This document shows, in pieces, positions 1 through 10,460 of a stretch of DNA of 64,000 nt; position 1 is the first letter of the stretch; every line of letters starts with the position of its first letter. A program made the translations under genes and the position numbers. Below the pieces are notes generated by a model. That model saw only the letters and a program-made list of their open reading frames with translations. It made no database searches and was not told where the DNA came from. Location of the stretch: contig NC_060117.1 in assembly GCF_021155765.1 (NCBI RefSeq), positions 6,352,001-6,416,000 of the forward strand, read 5' to 3'. The stretch comes from Diprion similis. Lineage: Eukaryota > Arthropoda > Insecta > Hymenoptera > Diprionidae.

Positions 1-86
1 GCAAGAGCGAGAAAAAAAAACTACCAGCAATAAACAAAATGTCCGATTAATTTGGAATTGAACTTCTATTTATAAAATTTATAATG

Positions 87-360
87 TTGGAAAACTTTCT
101 CATGACATCAGAGCCTGGTTAGCGGCGCCATTTTATGATCACATAACCTAAGTTTTTTCCAATTTTAATGGAAGCAAATCATAATTCTTGGGGTTACAAA
201 TTATTTATGTCACATAAATTGATCGATCATAATCAATAATGTATCTGTTCTATTATTCAAACGCGAAAAAAAGACTGTCAACGGTCAGCTGTCAGCCTGG
301 TTGAATTAGTTTGATTTTTTTTCCACCAGATGACGCATTGCAAAGTAACAATCTCAGTAA
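87..360 (+). repeat. Interspersed repeat family S, copy 1
   Basis: This stretch matches 1591-1865 (same orientation) and 15943-16203 (opposite orientation). Shared landmarks in order are TGACRTCAGAGCCTGG, GGCGCCATTTTAT, CACATAACCTAA, a TCACATAAATTRAT block, CAGCTGTCAGCCTGGTTG, and CACCAGATGACGCATTGCAA. The copies differ by scattered substitutions and small indels, so the family is dispersed and not recently amplified. I see no coding potential, no clear target duplication and no obvious tRNA-like head, so the class (SINE or degenerate MITE) is open. Confidence 0.8.
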
Positions 361-768
361 CGTAATACAACGAGAATATCTGTTGAATCGCCTCCATAGA
401 TTATTATTATTCTTCAATCATTACTACACCTTTGGTCGTTTCATCAAGAACGACTAAGGAAAAATGTCTTATCAGCATATTCTAGGAAAATTAGGAAACA
501 AGGATAGAAATACAATTTGAAAATATTCGATCCGATCATTTCGAGATATCAATAACAATACATTTTATATACCGCATCAAAAAACAATATACAAATTACT
601 AAATTTTCCTTTAATCACTACAGCGACAAAGTGTTTTCACTCGTTTTCAATTCAGTCCTAAGATCTTCTCAACATTTATGATAAATGCGAACCTGCCGTT
701 ACAGGTGTTGAAAAATTTTCATCTCCACGTTTTTTTGTCGTCTCTTTAATCTCGTGCAGATTAGACGA

Positions 769-1002
769 TCACATAACAGACGGAGTCGGCTTGGGTTTTC
801 CCTCACTTTCATCCAGAAACATCGTTATTTCTGTGTTTCCATAGCAGGTTTCGCGTGCCACAGGAGTAGGTAGAAACTCCGGTATCGATTCAGCCTCCGT
901 GACTTTGACTATTTCTTTCTCTTCTCGAGTTGCTCTCGATTTTATGTCGCCTTTTACAGCCATTCCGTTCACCACAATTAGTAACGAAAGTACCAAAATC
1001 AT
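769..1002 (-). CDS. Small secreted protein, 77 residues, unknown family
   Basis: A complete ATG-to-TGA reading frame in one exon. The N-terminus is a short hydrophobic signal peptide (MILVLSLLIVVNGMA) with a plausible cleavage after residue 15. The remainder is charged and rich in Lys, Glu, Thr and Pro, with a single cysteine near residue 53 and a Pro-rich C-terminus. Upstream on the same strand lie a TATA box (1177-1184) and a TCAGT initiator (1157-1161) about 25 bases apart; the implied 5' UTR of about 157 bases contains no ATG, so the first AUG would be this start. ATTAAA-type poly(A) signals occur at 743-748 and 608-613. I do not recognise the family. One cysteine makes a disulfide-rich antimicrobial peptide unlikely; a secreted venom, cuticle or immune peptide is possible. 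The promoter and signal peptide argue that the frame is real. Confidence 0.6.
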   Translation of the reverse strand: MILVLSLLIVVNGMAVKGDIKSRATREEKEIVKVTEAESIPEFLPTPVARETCYGNTEITMFLDESEGKPKPTPSVM

Positions 1003-1156
1003 AACGGAATGTTAATTACTGCAGTTAAGTTGCAGATTATCAATTAGCCAAACGAACTGCGAGGCTTGAGCCGGAGTTTGTAACTGCAGATTGAAATCCG
1101 GAGTCGGCGAAATATACGGCGGTGTTATCGAATATGTTTTACAATTCTTAGTGAAC

Positions 1157-1184
1157 ACTGATTGCACACGTATGGACTTATAAA
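1157..1184 (-). promoter_or_regulatory. TATA box and TCAGT initiator of the 77-residue secreted protein gene
   Basis: Read on the minus strand, TTTATAAG at 1184-1177 is followed about 25 bases later by TCAGT (A of the initiator at 1159). This pairing is typical of arthropod core promoters. It lies 157 bases upstream of the ATG at 1002. Confidence 0.55.
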
Positions 1185-1206
1185 TCGCGCATTCTTCTTA
1201 CCGCTG

Positions 1207-1215
1207 CGTATAAAA
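1207..1215 (+). promoter_or_regulatory. TATA box facing the opposite direction (candidate divergent promoter)
   Basis: GCGTATAAAAC on the plus strand lies only about 25 bases from the minus-strand TATA box at 1177-1184, so the two face away from each other. The plus-side transcript would start near 1238 and first meets a 24-codon ORF at about 1305. I see no convincing product on that side. Confidence 0.3.
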
Positions 1216-1590
1216 CTTTTGCACGTGTATACTTGCAGCAGTTGTTTGTACAACTTCTTGACAAATAGGTATTAAAATATTGATTTATTAAGATATATTA
1301 CAATAATGATCATAAAACAAGGAATTTTTTATGCCAATAGACTGTACGCATTATTAAAATCCACAGTTTTAGCGTTTTAGAATCCAATCCGTGCATTCCG
1401 AGGAAAAATTCACCGAAGAACTGCGAAATTTATAAAACTGTATAGAAATAAAATACAACGATAAATTAAAAAAATTATCATTTGTCACTGAAAATTTCAG
1501 GTACGCGAAGTATTTTTGAGTTGTTTGTAAAGCGTCATTTCCAATAAGGATGGAATGAGAAATATTTAACGATTTCATTGGTGTAAGCTG

Positions 1591-1865
1591 GTTGGAAAAT
1601 GTCCTTATGACGTCAGAGCCTGGTTTTCGGCGCCATTTTATCACCACATAACCTAAATTTTTCATTTCAATAGAGGCAAATCATAATTCTTGGGCTTTCA
1701 AATTACTCATGTCACATAAATTAATTAAACATAATCAATAATATACCTGATCCAGTATCCATACACGAAAAAACACGGTTAACGTTCAGCTGTCAGCCTG
1801 GTTGCATTAGTTTTATTTTTTTTTTTTTTCACCAGATGACGCATTGCAAAGTGGCAATCGCAATA
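1591..1865 (+). repeat. Interspersed repeat family S, copy 2
   Basis: Same family and orientation as 87-360, about 1.5 kb away, so the pair brackets the small secreted-protein gene and its promoter. Shared landmarks include GACGTCAGAGCCTGG, GGCGCCATTTTAT and CAGCTGTCAGCCTGG. The 88-codon frame that begins near its right end (1836) owes its start to the repeat and has no other support. Confidence 0.8.
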
Positions 1866-2236
1866 GTTAAGTTTACGTTTATCAAGCTATACAAGACTCA
1901 TCGATACGTTATAATCGCATTGTTCCAATGTTTAGAAACGATATACAAGCTTAATAAATCAGTCGATTACAGTAGAATTTCAAATTTCAATACATGTGAG
2001 TATTCGAGAAGGTTGATGTCAAAAGTGCAAGTATATTTTCTCGCACTTGTGGCCTATATTGCAGTTTTTTTCAAGTTACGTGAGTCAAAATGGGTGCGTT
2101 GAGTCAACGGTAACAGAAGTGAAACTCACGAGTCGATTATATGTACTTGTTTTTTATATTTTTTTATTTTTTTTTACCCTGGGATCGTCATGGCACAGAC
2201 AGAGAATAATTTAATATTAATAGTAATTTTTTGCGT

Positions 2237-2246
2237 ATAAAAGCTT
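2237..2246 (+). promoter_or_regulatory. Isolated TATA-box-like sequence, no gene recognised
   Basis: GCGTATAAAAGC is a canonical TATA context on the plus strand. The next 500 bases contain no signal peptide or reading frame I can support. The 1.1 kb between 2.1 and 3.2 kb otherwise holds only repeat pieces (see 2461-2660 and 2750-2850). Confidence 0.25.
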
Positions 2247-2460
2247 GTTATTCTGCACTTGACATCCAACATACACGCGTCTTTGGCGATTGAAACAGTT
2301 TTCTCATCTCCACGATTCAGTCTAAAGCCTGGTTATTATAATCGTTGATACAGTTATTCGTTATTTGATTTAATTCAAGATTGAATGAATTTGTACTAGA
2401 AGTTCTGCTCCGATCATACTAATTACATCAATAATTATCACTTGGATGTATTTAAACAGC

Positions 2461-2660
2461 AATAGAAATTCTACTTATCGACGGTATCTGGGAAATTTTT
2501 TTTTAGTAATTTTTTTTTTCAAGTAGTTTGTCAATCCGACATGTGAGGACATAATTCGATGTAGAATTTTCCCCTCTGCACGATGGTCACGTCATTTTTC
2601 ATATATGGATAGCAGTTTTTGAGGAAGACTCAAATTTGAGTTTCTGAGGGGCGATAATCT
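2461..2660 (+). repeat. Interspersed repeat family Y, copy 1
   Basis: The block containing TTCTACTTATCGACGGTAT, then ACATAATTCGATGTAGAATT, then a TGACGTCATTTTTCAT-like stretch, recurs in reverse complement at 59230-59432. Element ends are unclear. Confidence 0.65.
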
Positions 2661-2749
2661 TTGTACATCAAAATGCAGCCAACCGCAGCCGAATATTCTG
2701 AATTCTTATCTATTTCTACTGAACTATTCTTACCAACGTGCTTAAAGGC

Positions 2750-2850
2750 ACTAAGGATGGCCAAAAATAATCGATTTTTGATTCCATCGATTATTTTTCA
2801 AACCTGATCAATCGACCAACTCGATTATTTTTCCTCACAATCAGTTTTTG
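2750..2850 (+). repeat. Interspersed repeat family W, copy 1 (AATCGATTATTTTTC-rich)
   Basis: Repeated ATCGATTATTTTTC words separated by short spacers, resembling 32810-32935, where the same words occur in the same order and are followed by a CAATTAGTATTTG-like stretch. Divergent copies, no coding content. Confidence 0.45.
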
Positions 2851-3189
2851 TTTTGACTTTCATAAAATTCATTCCCAGGGACTTCAGTACACACAAATAT
2901 GATGGTATCCTTGAGCTCACTGAACAAGCCATTTTGGAATGTATTATAAAAAAAAGCAAAAAATATATATCAAAGTGTAGGAATTTTCGAAAAATATTTT
3001 CTTAACACGAGGAAATTATGTCGCATTAAATCCAGACGTTGATTTATAACTTTACTCTGATTTTTACTATGAGTTTGAGATATCGATAAATAAATAAACT
3101 TTGTTTAACACGATTTTACACATGTTCATTACAATTCTCTATACGCAAAATTTGTTCCGGACATTAGACATCATGTTTTTCATTTCATT

Positions 3190-3195
3190 TTTATT
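3190..3195 (-). terminator. Poly(A) signal of the peptide-precursor gene
   Basis: AATAAA on the minus strand, six bases past the TAA. The short distance is unusual but acceptable for a compact peptide transcript. Confidence 0.45.
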
Positions 3196-3200
3196 TATAA

Positions 3201-4066
3201 TTAACCGCAGCATCCTGGATCAGCTGAATTGTTCGATTTGGTGTTAGGAGATCGCTTTATCAGATGCGAAGTTTCAGTTTCACCAGATAGTTGAATTATT
3301 TCCTCTGCGATGTGATGCGGACTTCCTTCGTCTGCAACGGCTGCTGGAGCGTGGCGACGATGAATCTATTTTATAAAATAAAGTTTGAATTTTGTTTTGC
3401 GAACAGATATGAAAACAATCGTTGAATTTCCACAAGTGCAGAATAGACGAACGAAAATATCGACGAAAATTTCTATAGTTTTTATTAAAAAAATATACTT
3501 CTGAGTAGCAAATGAATTTCAAGACCTTGTTGAACCGAAAAAATCTGTTCAAAAGTGATTAAAAAAATTTGAGAAAATCAGTAATTTTTCTTAAATTCCA
3601 AAATATCGTTCTGGTTTTAACAAAAGCAAAACTTTATCTGACGAAACTTTTTTTTTTTTTTTTTTTTATTACTTACGCGGATGAAATAAAAATTTATTTA
3701 TTTGAATATAAACTCAAGGCAAAAAAAAAAAAAAGATTTTCTCGCGTAATCATAATCATTTCTTGTACCAAATTGTCTTGTAATTTCAGCAATATTCAAA
3801 CCGCGATTATTATAACGAAACGATATTTAATAGAATTCGTTGTAAAACTATAAAAAAGTCAATTTTCCTCAAAAAAAAAAAAAAATAAATAAATAAAAAA
3901 TTCAAAGCACTTGATAAATTTATAATATAGACATTATTACTGGGTTGAAGAGAAGCGAAATTGGATCTGCTTCGGGTGAGGCATCCTTTTCTTGTTGAAG
4001 ATGATCGACGTTTCGAGCAAGTGCCGTGCTGCACGCGACGATCAAGAAAACAAGACGGAACGACAT
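3201..4066 (-). CDS. Secreted peptide precursor with dibasic sites and C-terminal Cys-Cys-Gly (two exons: 4066-3941, 3365-3201)
   Basis: Exon 1 (126 bases, 42 codons) starts at the ATG at 4066 and encodes a clear signal peptide, MSFRLVFLIVACSTALA, followed by an acidic spacer. It ends at a GTAATA donor in phase 0. Exon 2 (165 bases) follows a TAG acceptor at 3366 and stays in the same frame to a TAA at 3201-3203, giving 96 residues. The second half has Arg-Arg near residue 45 and Lys-Arg about 17 residues from the end; the terminal peptide is SPNTKSNNSADPGCCG. In peptide precursors a Gly right after the last residue is the usual amidation donor. A TATA box (4147-4156) lies about 90 bases upstream of the start, and AATAAA (3190-3195) sits just after the stop. 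I know no named family that fits. Neuropeptide, venom or immune peptide are the options. The weak pyrimidine tract before the acceptor is the main doubt. Confidence 0.55.
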
Positions 4067-4146
4067 TTTGCAAGAATGATATTGCAGCAGCTGAATCAGT
4101 TCCTCGATTGCAAACAGTGTCTGAATTAGCAGAGACGATGATGGAG

Positions 4147-4156
4147 CTTTTTATAC
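4147..4156 (-). promoter_or_regulatory. TATA box of the peptide-precursor gene
   Basis: GTATAAAAAG on the minus strand. About 33 bases downstream (4120-4124) lies TCAGA, an initiator-like pentamer. The implied 5' UTR of about 56 bases has no ATG before the start at 4066. Confidence 0.55.
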
Positions 4157-4269
4157 GATTTTCAGCAGTAAACTCCAGTGCACAGGTCTTTAGAAACAAC
4201 GCAGGATGGTAATAAAAAAAATGAAAAAAGTCAATAGATTCGTTAAAATTCTTGGCCTTTTTCATATTT

Positions 4270-5750
4270 ACGAGACAGTCGATACGTCAATGTCACAATC
4301 GTGGTTGTGATTACGTACTCATTTTATCACTTTCGAGCCAGAAACAATGCTATTAAACCGTTCAAACATAGCAATGGGCTTTTTTTTTCTCATAAAAATT
4401 GCCGAGCTTCGGTTAAGTTAGACGTGGAATTTTTCGAAAAAAAGTTTTCAATTATATGCTTTGTAGGAGCAAATACTTGTGACAACTTCACATAGAATTG
4501 AATCGAACTTTTGAATGCATAATTTTTTTTGTTTAGATCTTTTGGAGACGATTCGAATTTTCTACAGTTTTTCAAAACCATCTTCAACACCAAGTTTGAA
4601 AAAAATTAGATGCATTTGTACATCAATTTAAATATCTAGAAACCTGGATTCATGCTTTCTTCGTTTGTATAAGGTTTCATAACAAATTCAAATTACTTTA
4701 TCCGTATGTATCTAACTTCCTACTCGACTGCCCGGTGTTATAAGTATCTCTAAAGCTACTTCCGTATCGAGAAAGTTCGCCACCTAGTAGCCGTTTATAG
4801 TACTAATATGCTGACGTTTATCATCAATATATTCTGTACTTGTTTCAAACAATTTTTGGTGTTTCTTTCTTTCCTCGTAAACAAATCAGTGCAATTATTG
4901 TCTAACTTTGTTGCGAAAACAACAAAGACAAACTTTTAATCACCTTTCAGAAATTCCATAAAGAAGTAGTGTCTTTTTAGTAGTCAACAGTATTACGTAC
5001 AATCCATTCTGCAAACTTTGGTCAACACGAACGAGACTCGACAATAATGTACAACGTTTTTTATTTCGGATACTATATATTCCCCAACAACGTTCTGTAA
5101 CTATTTGAAATTAATAAATATTGTAGCGTTTATTTATAATATATATATATATTTATATGTATATATATATATATATAGTTTTCCCAGCATATTCTCACCC
5201 TCGCCTCGCGACAATGCTCAACAATACATAATCACATTATAAATTTATACTATATTGTCTTGGTTTGTAGGTCTAACATTTGTACATATATAAAATACCG
5301 GGTCTCAAGGCACCCTTTCTCCAAAATGATTTCCTAGACAACAGTTGAGTCGTAGTCCTAACAACGCTAAATCACGCATGTTAATCTACATTTTATCCAA
5401 TTTCTTGAATTACTTGACTGAATTCATGGAGCATCAAAACTCAAGGAAAAGGGAAGGACGCGATGTAGAATTTTAAAGTTTGAAAAAAAATTGTGCAACA
5501 TTTTTTCCTCCGCTAATCTGAAAAATAAGAGTGAGAGTATTCTTCGGAGATAATTACCAGTGTCCTTCTCTTGAAATTTGAAACATCCTTTCATCTGGAG
5601 GTCGGACTACCCCGAAGGACCCAATTTTAGTAACTTAGAAATTTTACTACCCATTTACTGGTCATCCACCGTGAATCGTGTTTCAGGTGCCTCTGAGCTA
5701 ATCAGTAGATATATGAATATACAAACATTTTATAACAATTTTATAAATAT
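4270..5750. other. Intergenic region between the peptide precursor and the transporter
   Basis: AT-rich and without a supported gene. It holds a partial match (about 4540-4590, CGATTCGAATTTTC...TTTTTCAAAACCATCTT) to the foldback element at 37312-38024, and a (TA)n run around 5135-5178. The short ORFs here lack splice, promoter or composition support. Confidence 0.6.
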
Positions 5751-8700
5751 CTATTTTGATGCTTCGTCGTAGGAAAGTATTGGTACTTTGTCACTTGATT
5801 GACCCAGAGTTGCACCCCATTTTGCACCCCGACCAGCCTCCGGGGTGGCCATTAAATTTGACCGAGAATTCGGCGACGTAGCTTCTTTACTATGATGAAT
5901 TCCATACAGGAAGTAAACAAGCATACCTGAACAACAAAATTGATTTGTGAAAATTATTCAGTTAGTCACATTGACTCGTCGCTTCACATAGTTACTACAT
6001 TGCTAAGAATAGCTATTTATGTCGCATGTTCTTAAACCACCTGTTTTTTTAGCAAGGATAAAGATTTCAGGACGAGCTGAAGGCGAGCCGGGAACGAGTA
6101 CTGAAATTATCCGAGCCAAAAAACGGTTTACGGGCATTCCACATACAATATTTTTTACGGTATGGGCATTGAAAAGTAAAACGAAGAGTGAGGTTATGTC
6201 GCGATCTGTTCGACGAAGCTACTTTATTCGGCAGTTTGGGATGCGCACTTCGAACTGCGCATCAAAACTGCGGAATAAAGACTTTATTCCGCAACTTTGT
6301 TCGCTGCTGTATAAAACGTCACTTTACGGAACGAAAACTGCCACACAAAGTGAAATTTTTAATGCCTATGCCGTTAAAACGTTTTTAATGGTTAGGCTTA
6401 AAATAGGATAGTAGCGAATGGTTCAATGGTATTCGTATCACGAATTACAGAAGACATATGTAACATAGTATTGTTGAAAGAACCCACCTAGTATCATCCA
6501 TACAAAGAAGCGAATCCAAGTCAAAGATGACAAGTGAAACATTAACCCAATGTTGCAGAAAATGCTCAATGCTGGAACGAATGGAACCAGTGGCACACGA
6601 AACCTTGCATTGAGTCCCGGAGTTTGTTGATGGCATCCAATCACGAAAAGACCTATGAGAACCATGTGAGGTACTCTTTGTGTTGAATTAAATTTTCGCG
6701 ATAATTTTTGCGACATCTGTTCATGTCTAACAGTACTTACAGATGATCAGCAGTAACCCAAGGAAAACGAAGGCGAAATAATCGCCAAGTCGTAACTGAG
6801 TGGACGGTTTGAACGAGATGTGTAGCGCTGCACACATCGGAACACAGAGAAGGGCGAACAAAAGTGTAGCTATTGTGACACATTTTCCTGGTTCAAAACG
6901 ACCCAACACCCATGCCAACCAAGAATATCGGGGCTTGAGCCTTCCAGTTCCTTCACTCAAGTCTAAAAGCTGTTGAAAACGGAATAGATAGCGTTACGAA
7001 ATCACTTCCAATCAGTGAATATACGATATCAGTGTCCTTCTTCATTTTTTCCAAGTTTAGATTGAACAATCTTACATTCTGACAGTAGATAAGTTGTGTA
7101 TGTTTCACCAATATTTGCAAATTGGACAAAAAAGTGACTTTCGATGTTTCGATTCCAAGAAATTCATCGTATCCTATCATCAAGTCATCTTTACCTCAGC
7201 ATTCGATGAATGGATGCTATTGCAGTCACTTCCCGAGTGTGAGTCTGGACCCTCGGTCATAGAAGAACCTGGAGTGCTGGGAGTAATGGCTTCGGTAGCA
7301 GAAGTCGATGTTACCTCGGGACGATACCTCAACACAATCACACTCGCTGAGACGATCGTGTAGGCCAAAAAGGTTCCAATTGACATGAACTCTACGAGGT
7401 GTTCGAGGTCGAAGTAGAACGCGATTGACGAACAACACAATCCGGTGAATATCAGACTGAAGATCGGTACTCTCGTGAACGGAAATATCTTGGCGAAAAA
7501 GCCAAACAAGAGTCCATCGCTTGCCATTGAGTACATAGTCCGTGGCAGGGAGAAAAGTGATCCAAAGAGTGTCGTGGTCATGCCGCACAAGGCACCAATG
7601 CTGCGAAAAGATGTTTTTTCGGTCATAGTACAATATCTCGTCACGCAGTTCAAGAAACCGATTCAAGGCTGATCCAGAACTTAACAAGTAGCTGGAATTT
7701 ACCTGATAACATATTTCGCCCAAGGCAGAACCCCGGAAAAAGCGTCCAGTAGTGCCGTGGTTGGATTTATTTCCCGGAATGGTACAACCGCAGTTAGGGT
7801 TCCACCTATAACGACGTAAGCTGTGGTCACTACTACCATGGCAATGATTGTGGCAATTGGGATACTTCTGGCTGGTTCTCGAGCCTCCTCTCCAGCGGTT
7901 GCGATTGAGTCGAAACCAACGAATGCGTAAAAGCAGGTGGCCGCACCTGTAAAATAACGAGAAGATGATCTTCCATTGTTTATCAGATACGGATCCATCA
8001 TTCCAGTCTCGTCAAACGTCCAGAATTACCTGCCAAAACACCGTTAAATCCAAATGGAAGAAAGCCGTCTACGTCATTGACCCAATTATCGATATCTGCG
8101 TAATAGAATCCCATACCGCCGATCATTATTATCACTACCAGATTCACTAAGGTCAGAACTGCGTTCACCATCGCTGACGCTTTTACACCAGCGGCAATTG
8201 GAATTGTGTAAAGAAGACACACGGCGGCGGCTAGAAAATCGTAGCAGGGAGGATCGTCTGTGTTTCTGTAGCCACATACCAGGTGGGATGAATAATTGCT
8301 CAATAATCCGCCCGTCAGAGAATCAACGTACGCACTCCAGGCCCTGGCAACGGAGGCTGCGCCTGTAAAAGATGACAGAAAAAAGGTCCATATAACTAAA
8401 ATCTTGTGATACTGTATCAAGATTCACTTCAGCTTTTATAAAAAGAAAATGGGAAAGACAAGTTTCTTACAAGGAAAGTATAGACCAAAAACTAAGTGAC
8501 ACATTTTTGTAAGTAACACCCTTTGACATGCCTTACTTTGGAGGGTGGTTTCACCCTTTCGCAGTGCTTAATGGCAGACAAAAAGAAATACGTGTTGCTT
8601 AGTTCTTAGTCTACAATAACATATTACAAAAGAAATGAAATCGGAGAGATCGACTTGGGATACCTTCCTTATGTTAGTCTCCTTAAATTCGAAATAAATT

Positions 8701-9201
8701 TTTTCCAATACATGGCTCACCGATCATGTGCTCCAACATCACGTTCCATCCGATTATGAAGGCCCAAAACTCGCCGATGGAAACGTATGTGTAGACGTAT
8801 GCACTGCCCGCTTTTGGGACCCTTGCACCAAACTCTGCGTAGCATAGAGCTGCCATCAGTGATGCGAACCCCGCCAGAAGAAAACTTAGGACAATTCCTG
8901 GACCAGCGATATATCGAGCAACGATTCCAGTCAGGACGTAGATCCCTGCTCCGACCATATGACCGATTCCTGATGTCATGTGAACGGAAAACCATACAAA
9001 CATGAAATGGGATGGATTGGTTTCAAAATTGAAGTAAAAATACCGGTTATATTTCATACCCAGCAAGGTGATTTCGAAGGTGGACAAGCATCGTTTTAAA
9101 GGAGTTTCCATGACGTTTCCTCGGATCTTTTTCATCCGATTCATTTTGGCGCACGTGTCACTCAACACGTGGCCCAAGATCATCCTTCTGACGCCCGGCA
9201 T
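5751..9201 (-). CDS. Cationic amino acid transporter, SLC7/CAT family (eight exons, complete)
   Basis: Exons on the minus strand: 9201-9060, 8969-8721, 8362-8030, 7946-7703, 7600-7195, 6969-6741, 6652-6488, 5926-5751. All introns are GT-AG and phases close to 1,944 bases, 647 residues plus stop, a usual CAT length. The family moves arginine, lysine and ornithine across membranes. Visible landmarks: [14 protein letters not shown] before the first helix; [13 protein letters not shown], the substrate-binding glycine segment of TM1 (residues about 50-62); [67 protein letters not shown]; and a C-terminal permease domain from about residue 470 (TM12-14). The loop encoded at the end of exon 5 (Ser/Thr/Gly-rich, about residues 425-458) is the usual variable cytoplasmic loop. 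The last exon gives a short polar tail. An AG sits at 9217-9216, so an upstream UTR exon is likely. Intron 7 carries a composite repeat (6013-6390). The exact paralogue cannot be told from sequence alone. Confidence 0.95.
6013..6390 (+). mobile_element. Composite two-hairpin element R, copy 1 (in transporter intron 7)
   Basis: Matches 49300-49680 in reverse complement at high identity. Two hairpin modules lie side by side: one bounded by RCATGYYCKTAAACCRCCTG and GCGGTTTACGGGCATKCCACAT-like ends, the second bounded by TTTTACGGYATGGGCATTG and AATGCCYATGCCGTTAAAA. Inside the second is a GC-rich palindromic core around TTGCGGAATAAAG and CTTTATTCCGC. The long open frame across it (6019-6411) is conserved between copies only because the DNA is; it is not a gene. 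Confidence 0.75.
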
Positions 9202-9858
9202 GATCGTTTTGTTACCTGGACAAAATACACGAATGGATTATAATGTTTCTAAAGAATTTTTTCCTTCTTGGTTTCAATATTCAATTACCTTTTTTACCGT
9301 TATTACTACAGTATTCAACTACTTTCTTTTATTTTAGCTTCTCAGACTTTTCAAAAATGGCATGAGATCCTAACGCTTCACCAATGAAGACAAACAATTC
9401 AATGATAGATCGAATTGCTTCCGAAAGGCATTGCAGCAAATGAAAGTGAACTACCAAAGTCAAATTGTCATAAAACTGATGTAAAATCAATTCAAAAGTA
9501 GACAGAAAATATTAGTTTTAAGATCATGCAATCGCGAACGAACGTCATGTTCTCTCGTCAATTTCGAAACCCGATACGATTCGTTCTGAAAATGAATGGA
9601 GCAGAGTATGATTGGAATAGCTCTCCAAAAAAGATGATTTGCTTTGGGTGGAAAAATGCAGCAAAATGATTGCACAGCAATGTTATCAGTAACACAAATG
9701 ATGTCATATGTGACTGCCTCAATAATTGTCGAACCGAAACTCTAGCAATTTGTGGGTTTGTCCGCGAAACTGCCGTTAAGTTCGAGCATAATTGTATCTT
9801 TATCTTCAAGTCAAGGTGCATGTTTAAAGCAAAGAAGGGCATTAACTGTTGACTCACC

Positions 9859-10060
9859 TTGGGATGCTATAATTTAAATGAAATCGCTTATAAAAGGCAA
9901 ACCGTACGGGTTACACAAAATCGCAATGGTTGCTTACCAGCGTCCGTAACGTCACGTCTCACCACTTTTACTGCGCCAACTCAGAAGCTAATCGATAAAG
10001 CCCAGAAACCAGTTGCGCACTTTGCGTGCATTCGTTCGAATACTAAGCTCACAACTTTTC
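9859..10060 (-). other. Candidate 5' untranslated exon(s) of the transporter
   Basis: Two good minus-strand donors occur here: CTG|GTAAGC after 9938 and AAG|GTGAGT after 9858. Either could splice to the acceptor CCAG at 9219-9216, which lies 14 bases before the transporter start codon. The stretch 9940-10060 is more GC-rich than its surroundings. A TATAAAAG also lies at 9889-9896 on the plus strand. This would be two alternative leaders; transcript data would be needed to choose. Confidence 0.35.
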
Positions 10061-10299
10061 CGAAACTTTGTTAAAAATTGAAAATTATAATAAATCCGCA
10101 AGCTCATGTCTATAATCTTACAAGTTTATATAACACTGCTGTCAAAATTTGCTTCAAAGATTATTATTGCGAAGTTGAGTGTAGTAGAAGCTTCCAAATG
10201 TGAATACTAAAATCTTCTTTAACCCTTTCATGCATACGTTTTACCTTACATGCGATTCACTTGACATTTTGCATTCATGGGAGTTTAGGTAGGCTGATT

Positions 10300-10460
10300 A
10301 GGAATCTGAACTTGAAATTCGAAAATTTAAAATGGTGGATCCAATATGGCGGATGTATATTCAAAAAGTTATTTGATTTCAATAAAAGTTTATGTAGTAG
10401 AGTTTTTGGGGTCACTGATTACAAATCTGAATTCGAAATTTTGAAAATTCAAAATGGCGG
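10300..10460 (+). repeat. Two units of an AAATGGCGGATCCAATATGGCGG-type repeat
   Basis: Two ~120-base units carry TCTGAACTTGAAATTCGAAAATT, then AAAATGGYGGATC, then AATATGGCGGA. Related units occur at 17640-18000 (some inverted) and as a longer array at 24238-24880. Confidence 0.6.

Noticed and set aside
1369..1665. 98-codon minus-strand frame
   Set aside because: Its start lies in repeat S copy 2, and the same residues (LGYVVIKWRR) appear wherever the repeat is translated, including at 16089-16373.
6019..6411. 130-codon open frame, apparently conserved with one at 49296-49670
   Set aside because: Both lie inside copies of the same composite palindromic element in opposite orientation; the similarity is DNA-level and covers several frames.
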